DNA from: an uncultured Prevotella sp.
GTDB taxonomy: Bacteria; Bacteroidota; Bacteroidia; Bacteroidales; Bacteroidaceae
Assembly: GCA_900540375.1 (NCBI GenBank)
Contig: UQFS01000018.1
Location: forward strand, 1-64,000
Direction: 5' to 3'
DNA length: 64,000 nucleotides
The translations under genes were made by a program, and so were the position numbers. Position 1 is the stretch's first letter. Every line of letters begins with the position of its first letter. The notes beneath the pieces were generated by a model that searched no databases, had not been told where the DNA came from, and saw only the letters and a program-made list of their open reading frames with translations. Positions 8,946 through 17,873 of the stretch are shown one piece after another.

Positions 8946-8984
8946 TCCTTACGGAGATAAGTCACAAAATCCTTACGGAGATAA
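8946..8984 (+). repeat. Direct repeat in the tig 5' leader
   Basis: The 15-mer TCCTTACGGAGATAA occurs at 8946-8960 and again at 8970-8984, a period of 24 bases. Similar bases continue after each copy (GTCACAAAA and ATCATAAAC). The copies lie between the promoter box and the tig start, so they would be in the mRNA leader. They may be a protein-binding or ribosome-binding element, or a simple duplication. Confidence 0.7.
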
Positions 8985-9007
8985 ATCATAAACAATATAA
9001 ACCAAAG

Positions 9008-10375
9008 ATGAAAGTTTCATTTGAAAATCCCGACAAGGTCAACGGACTGTTGACCATCACTGTCGAAGAAGATGACTACAAAAACGATGTCGAGAAGGAG
9101 CTCAAGGAGTACCGCAAAAGAGCTAATATCCCCGGCTTCCGCCCTGGAAAGGCTCCTATGGGCATGATCAAGCGTCAGTTTGAGCCCGGCGCCAAGATGG
9201 ATGCTATCAACAAGGTGCTCAACGATGAACTTCAGAAGTATATTGCTGACAATAAGATTCAGATGCTCGGTGAGCCTCTGGCCTCTGACAAGCAGGAGCC
9301 TCAGGATCTGGAGAAACCGGCTCCTTATACTTTCATGTTCGACATCGCCGTCGCTCCTGAGTTCAATATCGAGCTGAGCGACAAGGATACTGTCGACTAT
9401 TACGAGATCACTGTTGACGATGCTCTTGTTGACAAGCAAGTGGATATGTTTGCCAACCGTCTTGGCGGATACGTCGACGTCGAGGACTATCAGGAAAACG
9501 ATATGCTCAAGGGTGATATCCGCGAGCTCGACGAGAATGGCAATACCAAGGAAGGTGGTCTGACCGTCGAGGGTGCTGTGCTGATGCCTAACTATCTGAA
9601 AAACGACGACCAGAGAAAACTCTTCGAGGGTGCTAAGAACGGTGATGTAATCACTTTCAATCCTTCTAAGGCATACGATGGCAATGAGGTGCAGATCTCT
9701 TCTCTGTTGAAGATCAAGAAGGATCAGGTTGCCAACTACAAGGGTGACTTCAGCTTCCAGGTGATTGGTATTCAGCGCTTCCAGAAGCACGCTGTGGATC
9801 AGGAACTCTTCGACCAGACCTTCGGAAAGGATGCTGTTAAGGACGAGAAGGAGTTCCGTGACAAGATCAGCGGGGGACTCAAGGAGCAACTCGTTCGCGA
9901 CAGCGATTATAAGTTTCTGCTCGACGTCCGCAAGTATGCTGAGGACAAGATCGGTCAGCTGGCCTATCCCGATGCTCTTCTGAAGCGTGTCATGAAGCAG
10001 GGCAGCAAGGAGAAGGACGAGAAGAAGCTCAACGAGATGATCGACAAGAACTATGAGGCAAGTCTTAAGGAGCTCAACTGGAGTCTGATTCGCAACAAAC
10101 TCTCTGAGCAGACTGGCATCAAGGTAGATGATGACGATGTCAAGGAGGCTGCCCGTGAGACTGCTCGTATCCAGTTCGCTCAGTATGGCATGAGTAACGT
10201 TCCTGAAGAGTACATCAACAACTACGCGGATGAGCTCCTCAAGAAGCGTGAGAATGCACAGAGCTTTGTGGATCGTGCCATCGACGTGAAGCTCTCTGAC
10301 GCTTTGAAGAAAGTCGTCAAACTGAACAAGAAAGAGGTCAGCCTTGATGATTTCAACAAGATGATGGGCGAGTAA
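9008..10375 (+). CDS. tig: Trigger factor (ribosome-associated chaperone)
   Basis: Trigger factor binds the ribosome exit tunnel and shields nascent chains. The 455-residue protein has the N-terminal ribosome-binding domain with the family motif around GFRPGKAPMGMIKRQF, where the GFRxGKxP loop contacts the ribosome. A middle FKBP-like region and a long helical C-terminal chaperone domain (VRDSDYKFLLDVRKYAEDK onward) follow. In the middle region the usual PPIase sequence is weak, as in other Bacteroidetes members, so isomerase activity is doubtful. It lies upstream of clpP-clpX, the widespread tig-clpP-clpX order, but with its own promoter and with a second promoter before clpP. Confidence 0.94.
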   Translation: MKVSFENPDKVNGLLTITVEEDDYKNDVEKELKEYRKRANIPGFRPGKAPMGMIKRQFEPGAKMDAINKVLNDELQKYIADNKIQMLGEPLASDKQEPQDLEKPAPYTFMFDIAVAPEFNIELSDKDTVDYYEITVDDALVDKQVDMFANRLGGYVDVEDYQENDMLKGDIRELDENGNTKEGGLTVEGAVLMPNYLKNDDQRKLFEGAKNGDVITFNPSKAYDGNEVQISSLLKIKKDQVANYKGDFSFQVIGIQRFQKHAVDQELFDQTFGKDAVKDEKEFRDKISGGLKEQLVRDSDYKFLLDVRKYAEDKIGQLAYPDALLKRVMKQGSKEKDEKKLNEMIDKNYEASLKELNWSLIRNKLSEQTGIKVDDDDVKEAARETARIQFAQYGMSNVPEEYINNYADELLKKRENAQSFVDRAIDVKLSDALKKVVKLNKKEVSLDDFNKMMGE

Positions 10376-10409
10376 AATAAGATTTTAATAAAAAATAATC
10401 TCTTGATTG

Positions 10410-10495
10410 AAGAGGTTACCAGCTTTTTTTATTATCTTTGTGTAATCAACACGAAGAATAGGTTTGAAACCGGTAAAAAGAGCTGATAACCTCTT
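10410..10495. repeat. Inverted repeat flanking the clpP promoter
   Basis: The left arm (AAGAGGTTACCAGCTTTTTT from 10410) and the right arm (AAAAAGAGCTGATAACCTCTT, 10475-10495, read in reverse complement) match at about 19 of 21 positions. The 45-base interval contains the -7 box of clpP. It could be a long-loop terminator of tig, an operator, or the border of an invertible promoter. The sequence alone does not decide. Confidence 0.75.
10433..10440 (+). promoter_or_regulatory. Promoter -7 box of clpP
   Basis: TATCTTTG followed by TG matches TAnnTTTG. It lies within the inverted repeat at 10410-10495 and about 100 bases before the clpP ATG. Confidence 0.7.
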
Positions 10496-10539
10496 TTCTC
10501 GTATTTGACTATTAACATTGAATATATTAAGGAAATCGA

Positions 10540-11208
10540 ATGAACAACGACTTTAGAAAATTTGCCACGGGACATTTAGGCATGAACGGGCTGGCCTTGG
10601 ATGATGTGATCAAGGCGCAACAACAATATCTCAATCCGTATATCCTCGAAGAGCGTCAACTCAATGTCACGCAGATGGATGTCTTTTCGCGACTGATGAT
10701 GGACCGCATCATCTTCTTGGGAACAGAGATCGACGACTATACGGCCAATACGCTTCAGGCTCAGTTGCTCTACCTCGACTCTGTTGACAATGGCAAGGAT
10801 ATCTCCATCTATGTCAACTCTCCCGGTGGTAGCGTGACAGCAGGACTGGGTATCTACGACACCATGCAGTTCATCTCCAGCGATGTGGCAACGATCTGTA
10901 CGGGTATGGCTGCCTCTATGGCCGCTGTGTTGCTTGTTTCCGGTACAGAAGGCAAGCGCTCTGCACTGCCTCATAGCCGTGTGATGATCCATCAGCCTCT
11001 GGGTGGTGTGCAAGGACAGGCTTCGGATATCGAGATCGAGGCCCGTGAGATCCAAAAGTTCAAGAAAGAACTCTATACCATCATCTCCAATCACTCTCAC
11101 CAGCCTTACGAGAAGGTGTGGAAAGACAGTGACCGTAATTATTGGATGACCGCCGAGGAGGCTAAGGAGTATGGTATGATCGATGCGGTGTTAACAAGAA
11201 AGCAATAA
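10540..11208 (+). CDS. clpP: ATP-dependent Clp protease proteolytic subunit
   Basis: ClpP forms the tetradecameric serine-protease chamber that works with ClpX, encoded next. The 222-residue protein has the nucleophile Ser126 in GMAASMAA and His151 in MIHQPLGG, spaced exactly as in E. coli ClpP (97 and 122). At the position of the third triad residue (E. coli Asp171) I read Asn200, in KDSDRNYWM, where other ClpPs have RD. This may be lineage-wide. The C-terminal EEAKEYGMIDAVL is typical. An N-terminal segment of about 30 residues precedes the core and could be a propeptide. Confidence 0.95.
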   Translation: MNNDFRKFATGHLGMNGLALDDVIKAQQQYLNPYILEERQLNVTQMDVFSRLMMDRIIFLGTEIDDYTANTLQAQLLYLDSVDNGKDISIYVNSPGGSVTAGLGIYDTMQFISSDVATICTGMAASMAAVLLVSGTEGKRSALPHSRVMIHQPLGGVQGQASDIEIEAREIQKFKKELYTIISNHSHQPYEKVWKDSDRNYWMTAEEAKEYGMIDAVLTRKQ

Positions 11209-11236
11209 TCTTAGTAGTCAGGAGGAATAAGAAAAC

Positions 11237-12487
11237 ATGCCGAAAAAAGTATGTAGCTTCTGTGGTCGTGACGAATCACAGGTAAAATTGCTCATCACAG
11301 GACTCAACGGTTATATCTGTGAGGATTGTGCTGTGCAGGCTTACAAGATAGTTAAGGATACCGGCGTACTCGGCAACGTGGACGAGGAGGCTAGCGCAAA
11401 GTCTAATGAGACTTTCCGCAAGAAAGCTCGTATCCCTAAGCCAAAAGAGATCAAGAAATATCTCGACGAGTATGTCATTGGACAAGACGAAGCCAAACGC
11501 TATCTGTCTGTGGCTGTGTATAATCACTACAAGCGTCTGCTCCAGCCGTCGGATGATGATGGCGTGGAGATTGAGAAGAGCAATATTATCATGGTAGGCT
11601 CTACGGGTACGGGTAAGACTTTGTTGGCCCGCACCATTGCCAAGCTGCTCGATGTGCCTTTCACCATTGTCGATGCTACGGTGTTTACCGAGGCCGGTTA
11701 CGTCGGTGAGGATGTGGAGAGCATTCTGAGCCGTCTGCTTCAGGTGGCCAACTATGATGTGGCTGCTGCTGAGCGGGGTATCGTCTTCATCGATGAGATT
11801 GACAAGATTGCTCGCAAAGGCGACAACCCCAGCATCACACGTGATGTCAGTGGCGAGGGTGTGCAGCAGAGCTTGCTGAAGCTCTTGGAAGGAACTATGG
11901 TCAACGTACCTCCAAAGGGTGGACGTAAGCATCCTGATCAGGACTATGTGCATGTCAACACCAAGAACATTCTATTTGTCTGTGGTGGTGCCTTCGACGG
12001 CATTGAGCGCAAGGTCGCTCAGCGACTCAACACGCATACGGTAGGATACAATTCTGTACAGAACGCCCGCCATATCGACCGCGACGATCTGATGAAGTAT
12101 ATCCTTCCACAGGACTTAAAGTCGTTTGGCTTGATACCAGAGTTGATCGGTCGTCTGCCGGTACTGACCTATCTCAATCCTTTGGATCGTGATGCTCTGC
12201 GTCGTATCTTGGTAGAACCGAAGAACTCTATTGTCAAGCAGTATATCAAACTGTTTGAGATGGATCACATCACGCTGACCTTCACAGAGGAAGCTCTTGA
12301 CTTCATCGTGAACAAGGCCGTGGAGTATAAGCTTGGTGCCCGTGGCTTGCGTTCTATCGTTGAAGAGGTGATGATGGATGCAATGTTTGACGTACCGTCA
12401 AGACGCATCAAGAAGTTCGAGGTGACGCTTGACTATGCCAAACAACAATTGGATAAGGCTCATCTGCAGCGGCTCGAATCGGCTTAA
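11237..12487 (+). CDS. clpX: Clp protease ATP-binding subunit ClpX
   Basis: ClpX unfolds tagged substrates and feeds them to ClpP. The 416-residue protein begins with the zinc-binding domain (CSFCGRDES, then CEDC at about residues 6-33). The AAA+ core follows with Walker A GSTGTGKTLLART, the pore loop GYVGEDVES, Walker B IVFIDEIDKIARK and sensor regions in QSLLKLLEGT and LIPELIGRLPV. Length is normal. It lies 28 bases after clpP with a good AGGAGG-like site at 11220, so the two are cotranscribed. recQ follows in the same direction. Confidence 0.97.
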   Translation: MPKKVCSFCGRDESQVKLLITGLNGYICEDCAVQAYKIVKDTGVLGNVDEEASAKSNETFRKKARIPKPKEIKKYLDEYVIGQDEAKRYLSVAVYNHYKRLLQPSDDDGVEIEKSNIIMVGSTGTGKTLLARTIAKLLDVPFTIVDATVFTEAGYVGEDVESILSRLLQVANYDVAAAERGIVFIDEIDKIARKGDNPSITRDVSGEGVQQSLLKLLEGTMVNVPPKGGRKHPDQDYVHVNTKNILFVCGGAFDGIERKVAQRLNTHTVGYNSVQNARHIDRDDLMKYILPQDLKSFGLIPELIGRLPVLTYLNPLDRDALRRILVEPKNSIVKQYIKLFEMDHITLTFTEEALDFIVNKAVEYKLGARGLRSIVEEVMMDAMFDVPSRRIKKFEVTLDYAKQQLDKAHLQRLESA

Positions 12488-12581
12488 CCGGCTTGCAGAG
12501 GCGTAGAAAATAATGGTAGAGACCGTGGATGCGGCTCTCTGCATATCCCATTATGAAAAAGAATCATCTAAGGAGCATGCA

Positions 12582-14810
12582 ATGACTAAAGAAGTGGACT
12601 TGACTCAAGCATTGAAGAAGTACTTCGGCTTTGATCATTTCAAGGGAGACCAAGAAGCGATCATCCGTAATCTCATGGCGGGAAACAACACTTTTGTGTT
12701 GATGCCTACCGGTGGGGGCAAGAGTCTGTGCTATCAGCTGCCGTCGCTAATCATGGATGGAACGGCTATTGTCGTGTCGCCTCTGATCGCGTTGATGAAA
12801 AATCAGGTCGATGTCATCAATGGCCTGACTGAGGAAGATGGTCTGGCTCACTTTCTTAACTCTTCGCTCAACCGTGCAGCCATCAACCGTGTGATGGATG
12901 ACGTGCACAGCGGACTCACGAAGTTGTTGTATGTGGCTCCTGAATCTCTTAATAAAGAGGAGAACCTCGAGTTCTTCTCTTCTTTCCATATTTCTTTCTA
13001 TGCTATCGATGAGGCTCACTGTATCTCGGAGTGGGGACATGACTTCCGTCCCGAGTACCGCAATATACGGCCTACCATCAATCGCATTGCCGAGATACAG
13101 CATGTTGCCTCGGTACCCGTCATCGCATTGACGGCAACAGCTACGGACAAGGTGCGGTCGGACATCAAGAAGAGTCTCGGCATTCTCGATGCGGAGGAGT
13201 TCCGCAGTTCCTTCAACCGTTCTAACCTCTACTATGAGGTGCGGCAGAAGATCAGCGAGGAAGATACCGACAGCCAGATCATCCGGTTTATCAAGCAGCA
13301 TCCCGGCAAGAGCGGCATCATCTATTGTCTCTCGCGTAAGAAGGTGGAGGAGTTGGCCAAGAAACTTCAGATCAATGGCTTCAAGGCGGCACCTTACCAT
13401 GCAGGCCTGGACTCAGAGTTGCGCACAAAGACGCAGGACGACTTCTTGAAGGAAGAGATCGATATCATCGTGGCGACCATAGCCTTTGGGATGGGTATTG
13501 ACAAGCCCGATGTGCGCTTTGTCATCCATTATGACATTCCCAAGAGTCTTGAAGGCTATTATCAGGAAACGGGTAGAGCCGGGCGTGACGGCGGTGAGGG
13601 CATCTGCATCGCTTTTTATTCTCCTAAGGACTTGAAGAAACTCGAGAAGTTCATGGAGAACAAAGATGTCAATGAAAAAGAGATTGGCTATCAGCTCCTC
13701 CAGGAGACCAAAGCCTACGCTGAGTCTTCGGTATGCCGCCGCAAGATGTTGCTGCACTATTTCGGTGAGGAATATCAGCAGGACAACTGTGGCAATTGCG
13801 ACAACTGCCTGCATCCGCAGAAACAGTTCGAGGCTACTGATGCATTGCTCATCGTCCTCAATGCCATCAAGGCAGTGAAGGAAAACTTCGATCAGGCTTA
13901 TATCACTGACTTCGTCAAAGGTCGCGCTACGGACAACATTGTGCGGCATGGCCACAACAAACTGCCGGAGTTCGGTACTGGGGCCAAGCTCAATGAGGAG
14001 GATTCTACCATTTGGAATCCTGTCATCCGTCAGGCAATGATCTCACATTATATTCGTAAGGATGTGGAGAACTTTGGGCTGTTGAAACTGACTCCTGAGG
14101 GCAGGATGTTTATCAAGAGTCCGAAACCGTTCTTTGCTGTTCATGACCGGGAGTACGACGACGTGGAGGAGAATGCCGAAGGAGGTGTGAGCGCACTCGA
14201 CCAGGAGTTGCTCGGCTTGCTGAAGGGGCTGCGCAAGGATGTGGCTCGCAGGCATAATCTCCCGCCTTATGTAATCTTCCAGGATATCTCTCTTTCTCAG
14301 ATGGCGACGAGCTATCCCGTCAGCTTGGAAGAACTGCAACAGATACAAGGCGTAGGGCAGGGCAAGGCACATAAATATGGTAAGCCCTTCGTGGATCTTA
14401 TCAAGAAATATTGTAGGGACAACGACATCCAGCGGGTGGACATGATGCGTGTCATCAGCCTGCCCAAGAAGTCGATGAAGAAGTTAAAGATCATCGAGCT
14501 CATCGACCGTCGTGTACCGTTGGATGAGATCGCCTCGATGCAGGGGGGCGGTTTCGATGATCTGATCGATGATATCGAGTCTATTGTCAATAGCGGCATG
14601 AAGGTAGACATCAGCTATTACCTCGATGACGAGGATCTCATTGACCCTGATGAGGTGGATGACATCTATGACTATTTCCGCAATAGTGACAGCGATGATG
14701 TCAACACAGCTATTGATGAATGTGAAATTTATGACGATGACGGAGGCCTTACCGCAGAGGAGAAAGTGCGCTTAGTATTGATCAAATTTCTTTCCGAGCA
14801 GGCCAACTGA
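12582..14810 (+). CDS. recQ: ATP-dependent DNA helicase RecQ
   Basis: RecQ is a 3'-5' helicase for recombination and replication-fork repair. I chose the ATG at 12582, preceded by AGGAG at 12571. The longer frame adds an unrelated 23-residue start. The 742-residue protein shows Walker A MPTGGGKSLCYQLP, the DEAH box YAIDEAHCISEWGHDFRPEY, helicase motif VI ETGRAGRDG, and the zinc site (CRRKMLLHYFGE, DNCGNCDNC). A winged-helix region and an HRDC domain at about 540-620 follow. It is longer than E. coli RecQ (609) because of a C-terminal helical, strongly acidic tail, which is common in Bacteroidetes RecQ. It sits after clpX. Confidence 0.93.
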   Translation: MTKEVDLTQALKKYFGFDHFKGDQEAIIRNLMAGNNTFVLMPTGGGKSLCYQLPSLIMDGTAIVVSPLIALMKNQVDVINGLTEEDGLAHFLNSSLNRAAINRVMDDVHSGLTKLLYVAPESLNKEENLEFFSSFHISFYAIDEAHCISEWGHDFRPEYRNIRPTINRIAEIQHVASVPVIALTATATDKVRSDIKKSLGILDAEEFRSSFNRSNLYYEVRQKISEEDTDSQIIRFIKQHPGKSGIIYCLSRKKVEELAKKLQINGFKAAPYHAGLDSELRTKTQDDFLKEEIDIIVATIAFGMGIDKPDVRFVIHYDIPKSLEGYYQETGRAGRDGGEGICIAFYSPKDLKKLEKFMENKDVNEKEIGYQLLQETKAYAESSVCRRKMLLHYFGEEYQQDNCGNCDNCLHPQKQFEATDALLIVLNAIKAVKENFDQAYITDFVKGRATDNIVRHGHNKLPEFGTGAKLNEEDSTIWNPVIRQAMISHYIRKDVENFGLLKLTPEGRMFIKSPKPFFAVHDREYDDVEENAEGGVSALDQELLGLLKGLRKDVARRHNLPPYVIFQDISLSQMATSYPVSLEELQQIQGVGQGKAHKYGKPFVDLIKKYCRDNDIQRVDMMRVISLPKKSMKKLKIIELIDRRVPLDEIASMQGGGFDDLIDDIESIVNSGMKVDISYYLDDEDLIDPDEVDDIYDYFRNSDSDDVNTAIDECEIYDDDGGLTAEEKVRLVLIKFLSEQAN

Positions 14811-14887
14811 TCTCCTTGTTGCTGTTAAATAGCATTAAAGGCTAAAGAAATGGAGCCGCTCATCCTCTTCAATCGGAAAAAAATGAG

Positions 14888-14895
14888 TATATTTG
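14888..14895 (+). promoter_or_regulatory. Promoter -7 box of guaB
   Basis: TATATTTG followed by CA matches TAnnTTTG, 29 bases before the guaB ATG. Confidence 0.72.
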
Positions 14896-14923
14896 CACGC
14901 AATAAATTTCTAAAATTCGTTTT

Positions 14924-16408
14924 ATGTCATCATTTGTTGCAGATAAGATTGTGATGGACGGACTCACATTTGATGATGTCCTGCTGATTCCTGCTTATTC
15001 AGAAGTGCTTCCTAAGGAAGTGTCGTTGAGAACCAAGTTTTCACGTCACATAGAACTCAACGTTCCGTTTGTCACGGCCGCTATGGATACGGTGACCGAG
15101 TCGTCGATGGCCATTGCCATCGCGCGTGAGGGCGGTATCGGTGTTATCCATAAGAATATGTCTATTGAGGAGCAGGCTCGTCAGGTAGCTATCGTCAAAC
15201 GTGCTGAGAATGGTATGATCTATGATCCGATTACCATTCGCCGCGGGCGTACTGTCAAGGATGCTTTGGATATGATGCATGACTATCATATCGGTGGCAT
15301 TCCTGTGGTTGATGAGGAAAACCATCTTGTGGGTATCGTCACTAACCGTGACCTTCGTTTCGAGCGTCACATGGATAAGCTTGTCGACGATGTGATGACA
15401 TCAGAGAATCTGGTTACCACACATCAGCGCACAGACCTGTCTGCTGCAGCGCAGATTCTTCAGGAAAACAAAATCGAGAAACTCCCAGTGGTTGACAATG
15501 CCAACCATCTCGTGGGCTTGATCACTTATAAAGATATTACGAAAGCCAAGGATAAGCCGATGGCCTGCAAGGATGACAAGGGCCGTCTGCGCGTTGCTGC
15601 CGGTGTCGGTGTCACTGTTGATACGCTCGACCGTGCGCAGGCCTTGGTAGAGGCAGGCGTCGATGCCATTGTCATCGATACCGCTCATGGTCACTCAAGG
15701 GGTGTGGTTGGCAAGCTCCATGACGTGAAGGCTGCCTTCCCCAACTTGGATGTTATCGTCGGCAATATCGCTACCGGCGAGGCTGCCAAGTATCTTGTCG
15801 ACAACGGCGCTGACGCTGTCAAGGTGGGTATCGGCCCTGGATCTATCTGCACCACGCGTGTCGTTGCCGGTGTCGGTGTACCTCAGTTGAGTGCTGTCTA
15901 TGATGTCTACTCTGCATTGAAGGGTACTGATGTGCCTTTGATTGCTGACGGTGGTCTGCGCTATTCCGGTGACATCGTCAAGGCATTGGCTGCCGGTGGC
16001 AGTAGCGTCATGATTGGTTCACTCGTTGCAGGTACCGAGGAGAGTCCGGGTGAGACCATCATCTTCAACGGACGCAAGTTCAAGAGTTACCGCGGTATGG
16101 GTTCTTTGGAAGCTATGGAGCAGAAGAACGGTTCACGTGACCGTTATTTCCAAAACGATGTCCGTGATGCCAAGAAGCTTGTGCCGGAGGGTATCGCCGG
16201 CCGTGTACCTTACAAGGGTACCGTTCAGGAGGTTATCTACCAGCTCGTCGGTGGTCTGCGCTCTGGCATGGGCTATTGCGGTGCTGCTGACATTGAACGT
16301 CTGCACGACGCTAAGTTCACCCGCATCACCAATGCAGGCGTACTCGAGAGCCATCCACACGATATTACGATCACAAGTGAAGCTCCGAACTACTCGCGCC
16401 CCGAGTAA
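14924..16408 (+). CDS. guaB: Inosine-5'-monophosphate dehydrogenase
   Basis: GuaB oxidises IMP to XMP with NAD+, the committed step to guanine nucleotides. The 494-residue protein has the barrel start DGLTFDDVLLIPAYSEVLP. Two CBS domains are inserted at about 95-215 (HIGGIPVVDEENHLVGIVT, IEKLPVVDNANHLVGLIT). The catalytic loop is GPGSICTTRVVAGVG with Cys309, and the flap region follows (YRGMGSLEAM). The length is usual. It has its own promoter, and the parvulin gene downstream starts 13 bases after its stop, so the foldase genes may be read from the same transcript. Confidence 0.96.
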   Translation: MSSFVADKIVMDGLTFDDVLLIPAYSEVLPKEVSLRTKFSRHIELNVPFVTAAMDTVTESSMAIAIAREGGIGVIHKNMSIEEQARQVAIVKRAENGMIYDPITIRRGRTVKDALDMMHDYHIGGIPVVDEENHLVGIVTNRDLRFERHMDKLVDDVMTSENLVTTHQRTDLSAAAQILQENKIEKLPVVDNANHLVGLITYKDITKAKDKPMACKDDKGRLRVAAGVGVTVDTLDRAQALVEAGVDAIVIDTAHGHSRGVVGKLHDVKAAFPNLDVIVGNIATGEAAKYLVDNGADAVKVGIGPGSICTTRVVAGVGVPQLSAVYDVYSALKGTDVPLIADGGLRYSGDIVKALAAGGSSVMIGSLVAGTEESPGETIIFNGRKFKSYRGMGSLEAMEQKNGSRDRYFQNDVRDAKKLVPEGIAGRVPYKGTVQEVIYQLVGGLRSGMGYCGAADIERLHDAKFTRITNAGVLESHPHDITITSEAPNYSRPE

Positions 16409-16420
16409 TCATTTCTTTGC

Positions 16421-17851
16421 ATGAACAAATTATTCTATAGGAAACATGTGATAGTGGGCGCCATGCTTTTGTGTGGCACCCTCTCTTTTGCTCAGAGCGA
16501 CGATCCTGTCATCATGACCATCAATGGTCATCCGGTTCTACGCTCTGAGTTTGCGTATTCTTATAAAAAAAACAATACCAATGGTGTCCTCGACCGTAAG
16601 AGCGTACGCGACTACGTGCCGCTGTTTATCAACTATAAGTTGAAGGTGGAGGCCGCCAAGGATGCGCATCTCGACACGCTGTCGTCCTACAAGAAGGAGT
16701 TTGCAGGTTATCGCGACCAGCAGATCCGTCCGGCAATGATCGACAGTGCGGACATTGAAACTGAGGCCAGAAAGATCTATGAGGAGACACGTCAGCGCAT
16801 AGACGATAATGGCGGCATGGTGCGCGTCTCGCATATCCTTATCGCCATGAAGCAAAAGGCTACACCCGATGAGGAGAAGGCTGCCAAGCAACGTATCGAC
16901 TCAGTTTATATCGCTTTGCAGCATGGAGCGGGCTTCGCTGCGTTGGCCCGTGAAGTGTCTCAAGATCCGGGTTCCGCCAGTGAGGGAGGGCAGTTGCCCT
17001 GGATAGTCAAGGGTCAGACCTTTCCGGAATTCGAGAATCAGGTGTGGAGTCTGAAAGACGGGCAGCTGAGCAAGCCTTTCCTTTCGCCAGCCGGTTGGCA
17101 TATTGTCTTAAGACAAGGTCATCAGAACTTTTATTCTTACGACAGTCAGCGGTCGGATATTCTGCGATTCATCGACCAGCGTAACCTGCGTGAGCAGATC
17201 ATAGATCAGAAACTCGACACACTGGCTAAGCAACGCCATACCTCTCCCGATACTGTGTTGGCTGCTAAGCGGGAAGAGATGGAGAAACAAGATCCCAACC
17301 TGAAGTATCTCATCCAAGAATACCATGATGGGTTGCTGCTCTTCGCCATCGCCGACAGTACGGTATGGGAGAAAGCTAAGAATAACGAAGCCGGTTTGGA
17401 GCAGTATTTTCGCAAGAATCGTAAGCGTTACCGTTGGGATGCGCCTCGCTTCAAGGGCATTGCCTATTGTACGCGTGCGCAGGAAGATATTGACAAAGTG
17501 AAGAAGGCAGTGAAGAATTTGCCGTTCAGTCTGTGGGCAGAGAAGCTTCGCGCCACTTTCAATGCCGACTCCGTGCTTCGCACCCGTGTGGAGAAGGGAA
17601 TCTTCCGCATGGGCGACAACGCTTTAGTGGACAAAGAAATCTTTGGCAAGGACACAATTGCCCAACCTGTCAAGGACTATCCCTATATGGCTGTCTACGG
17701 CAAGAAACTCAAAGCACCCAAAGAGATGGACGACGTGCGTGAACTCGTGGTGGCTGATTACCAGGATGCCTTGGAAAAGGAGTGGGTAGAACAGTTGCGC
17801 CGCAAGTACCCCGTCACCGTCAATGAGGCTGTCGTCGACACGGTCAAGTAA
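16421..17851 (+). CDS. Periplasmic parvulin-type peptidyl-prolyl isomerase
   Basis: This 476-residue exported foldase has a signal peptide (MNKLFYRKHVIVGAMLLCGT, cleavage near SFAQ) and a SurA-like N-terminal segment. One clear rotamase domain spans about residues 125-225: RVSHILIAM, then LAREVSQDPGSASEGGQLPW and a closing GWHIVLR. A second, degenerate region follows (RFKGIAYCTRAQED), in which the catalytic pattern is not recognisable. It is the first of three envelope-biogenesis genes in a row (parvulin, SurA-like, OstA-like). This suggests a unit for outer-membrane protein folding and LPS delivery. I leave the symbol empty because ppiD, prsA and surA cannot be separated here. Confidence 0.85.
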   Translation: MNKLFYRKHVIVGAMLLCGTLSFAQSDDPVIMTINGHPVLRSEFAYSYKKNNTNGVLDRKSVRDYVPLFINYKLKVEAAKDAHLDTLSSYKKEFAGYRDQQIRPAMIDSADIETEARKIYEETRQRIDDNGGMVRVSHILIAMKQKATPDEEKAAKQRIDSVYIALQHGAGFAALAREVSQDPGSASEGGQLPWIVKGQTFPEFENQVWSLKDGQLSKPFLSPAGWHIVLRQGHQNFYSYDSQRSDILRFIDQRNLREQIIDQKLDTLAKQRHTSPDTVLAAKREEMEKQDPNLKYLIQEYHDGLLLFAIADSTVWEKAKNNEAGLEQYFRKNRKRYRWDAPRFKGIAYCTRAQEDIDKVKKAVKNLPFSLWAEKLRATFNADSVLRTRVEKGIFRMGDNALVDKEIFGKDTIAQPVKDYPYMAVYGKKLKAPKEMDDVRELVVADYQDALEKEWVEQLRRKYPVTVNEAVVDTVK

Positions 17852-17873
17852 GAAACAGATTAGAAATAGCAAC

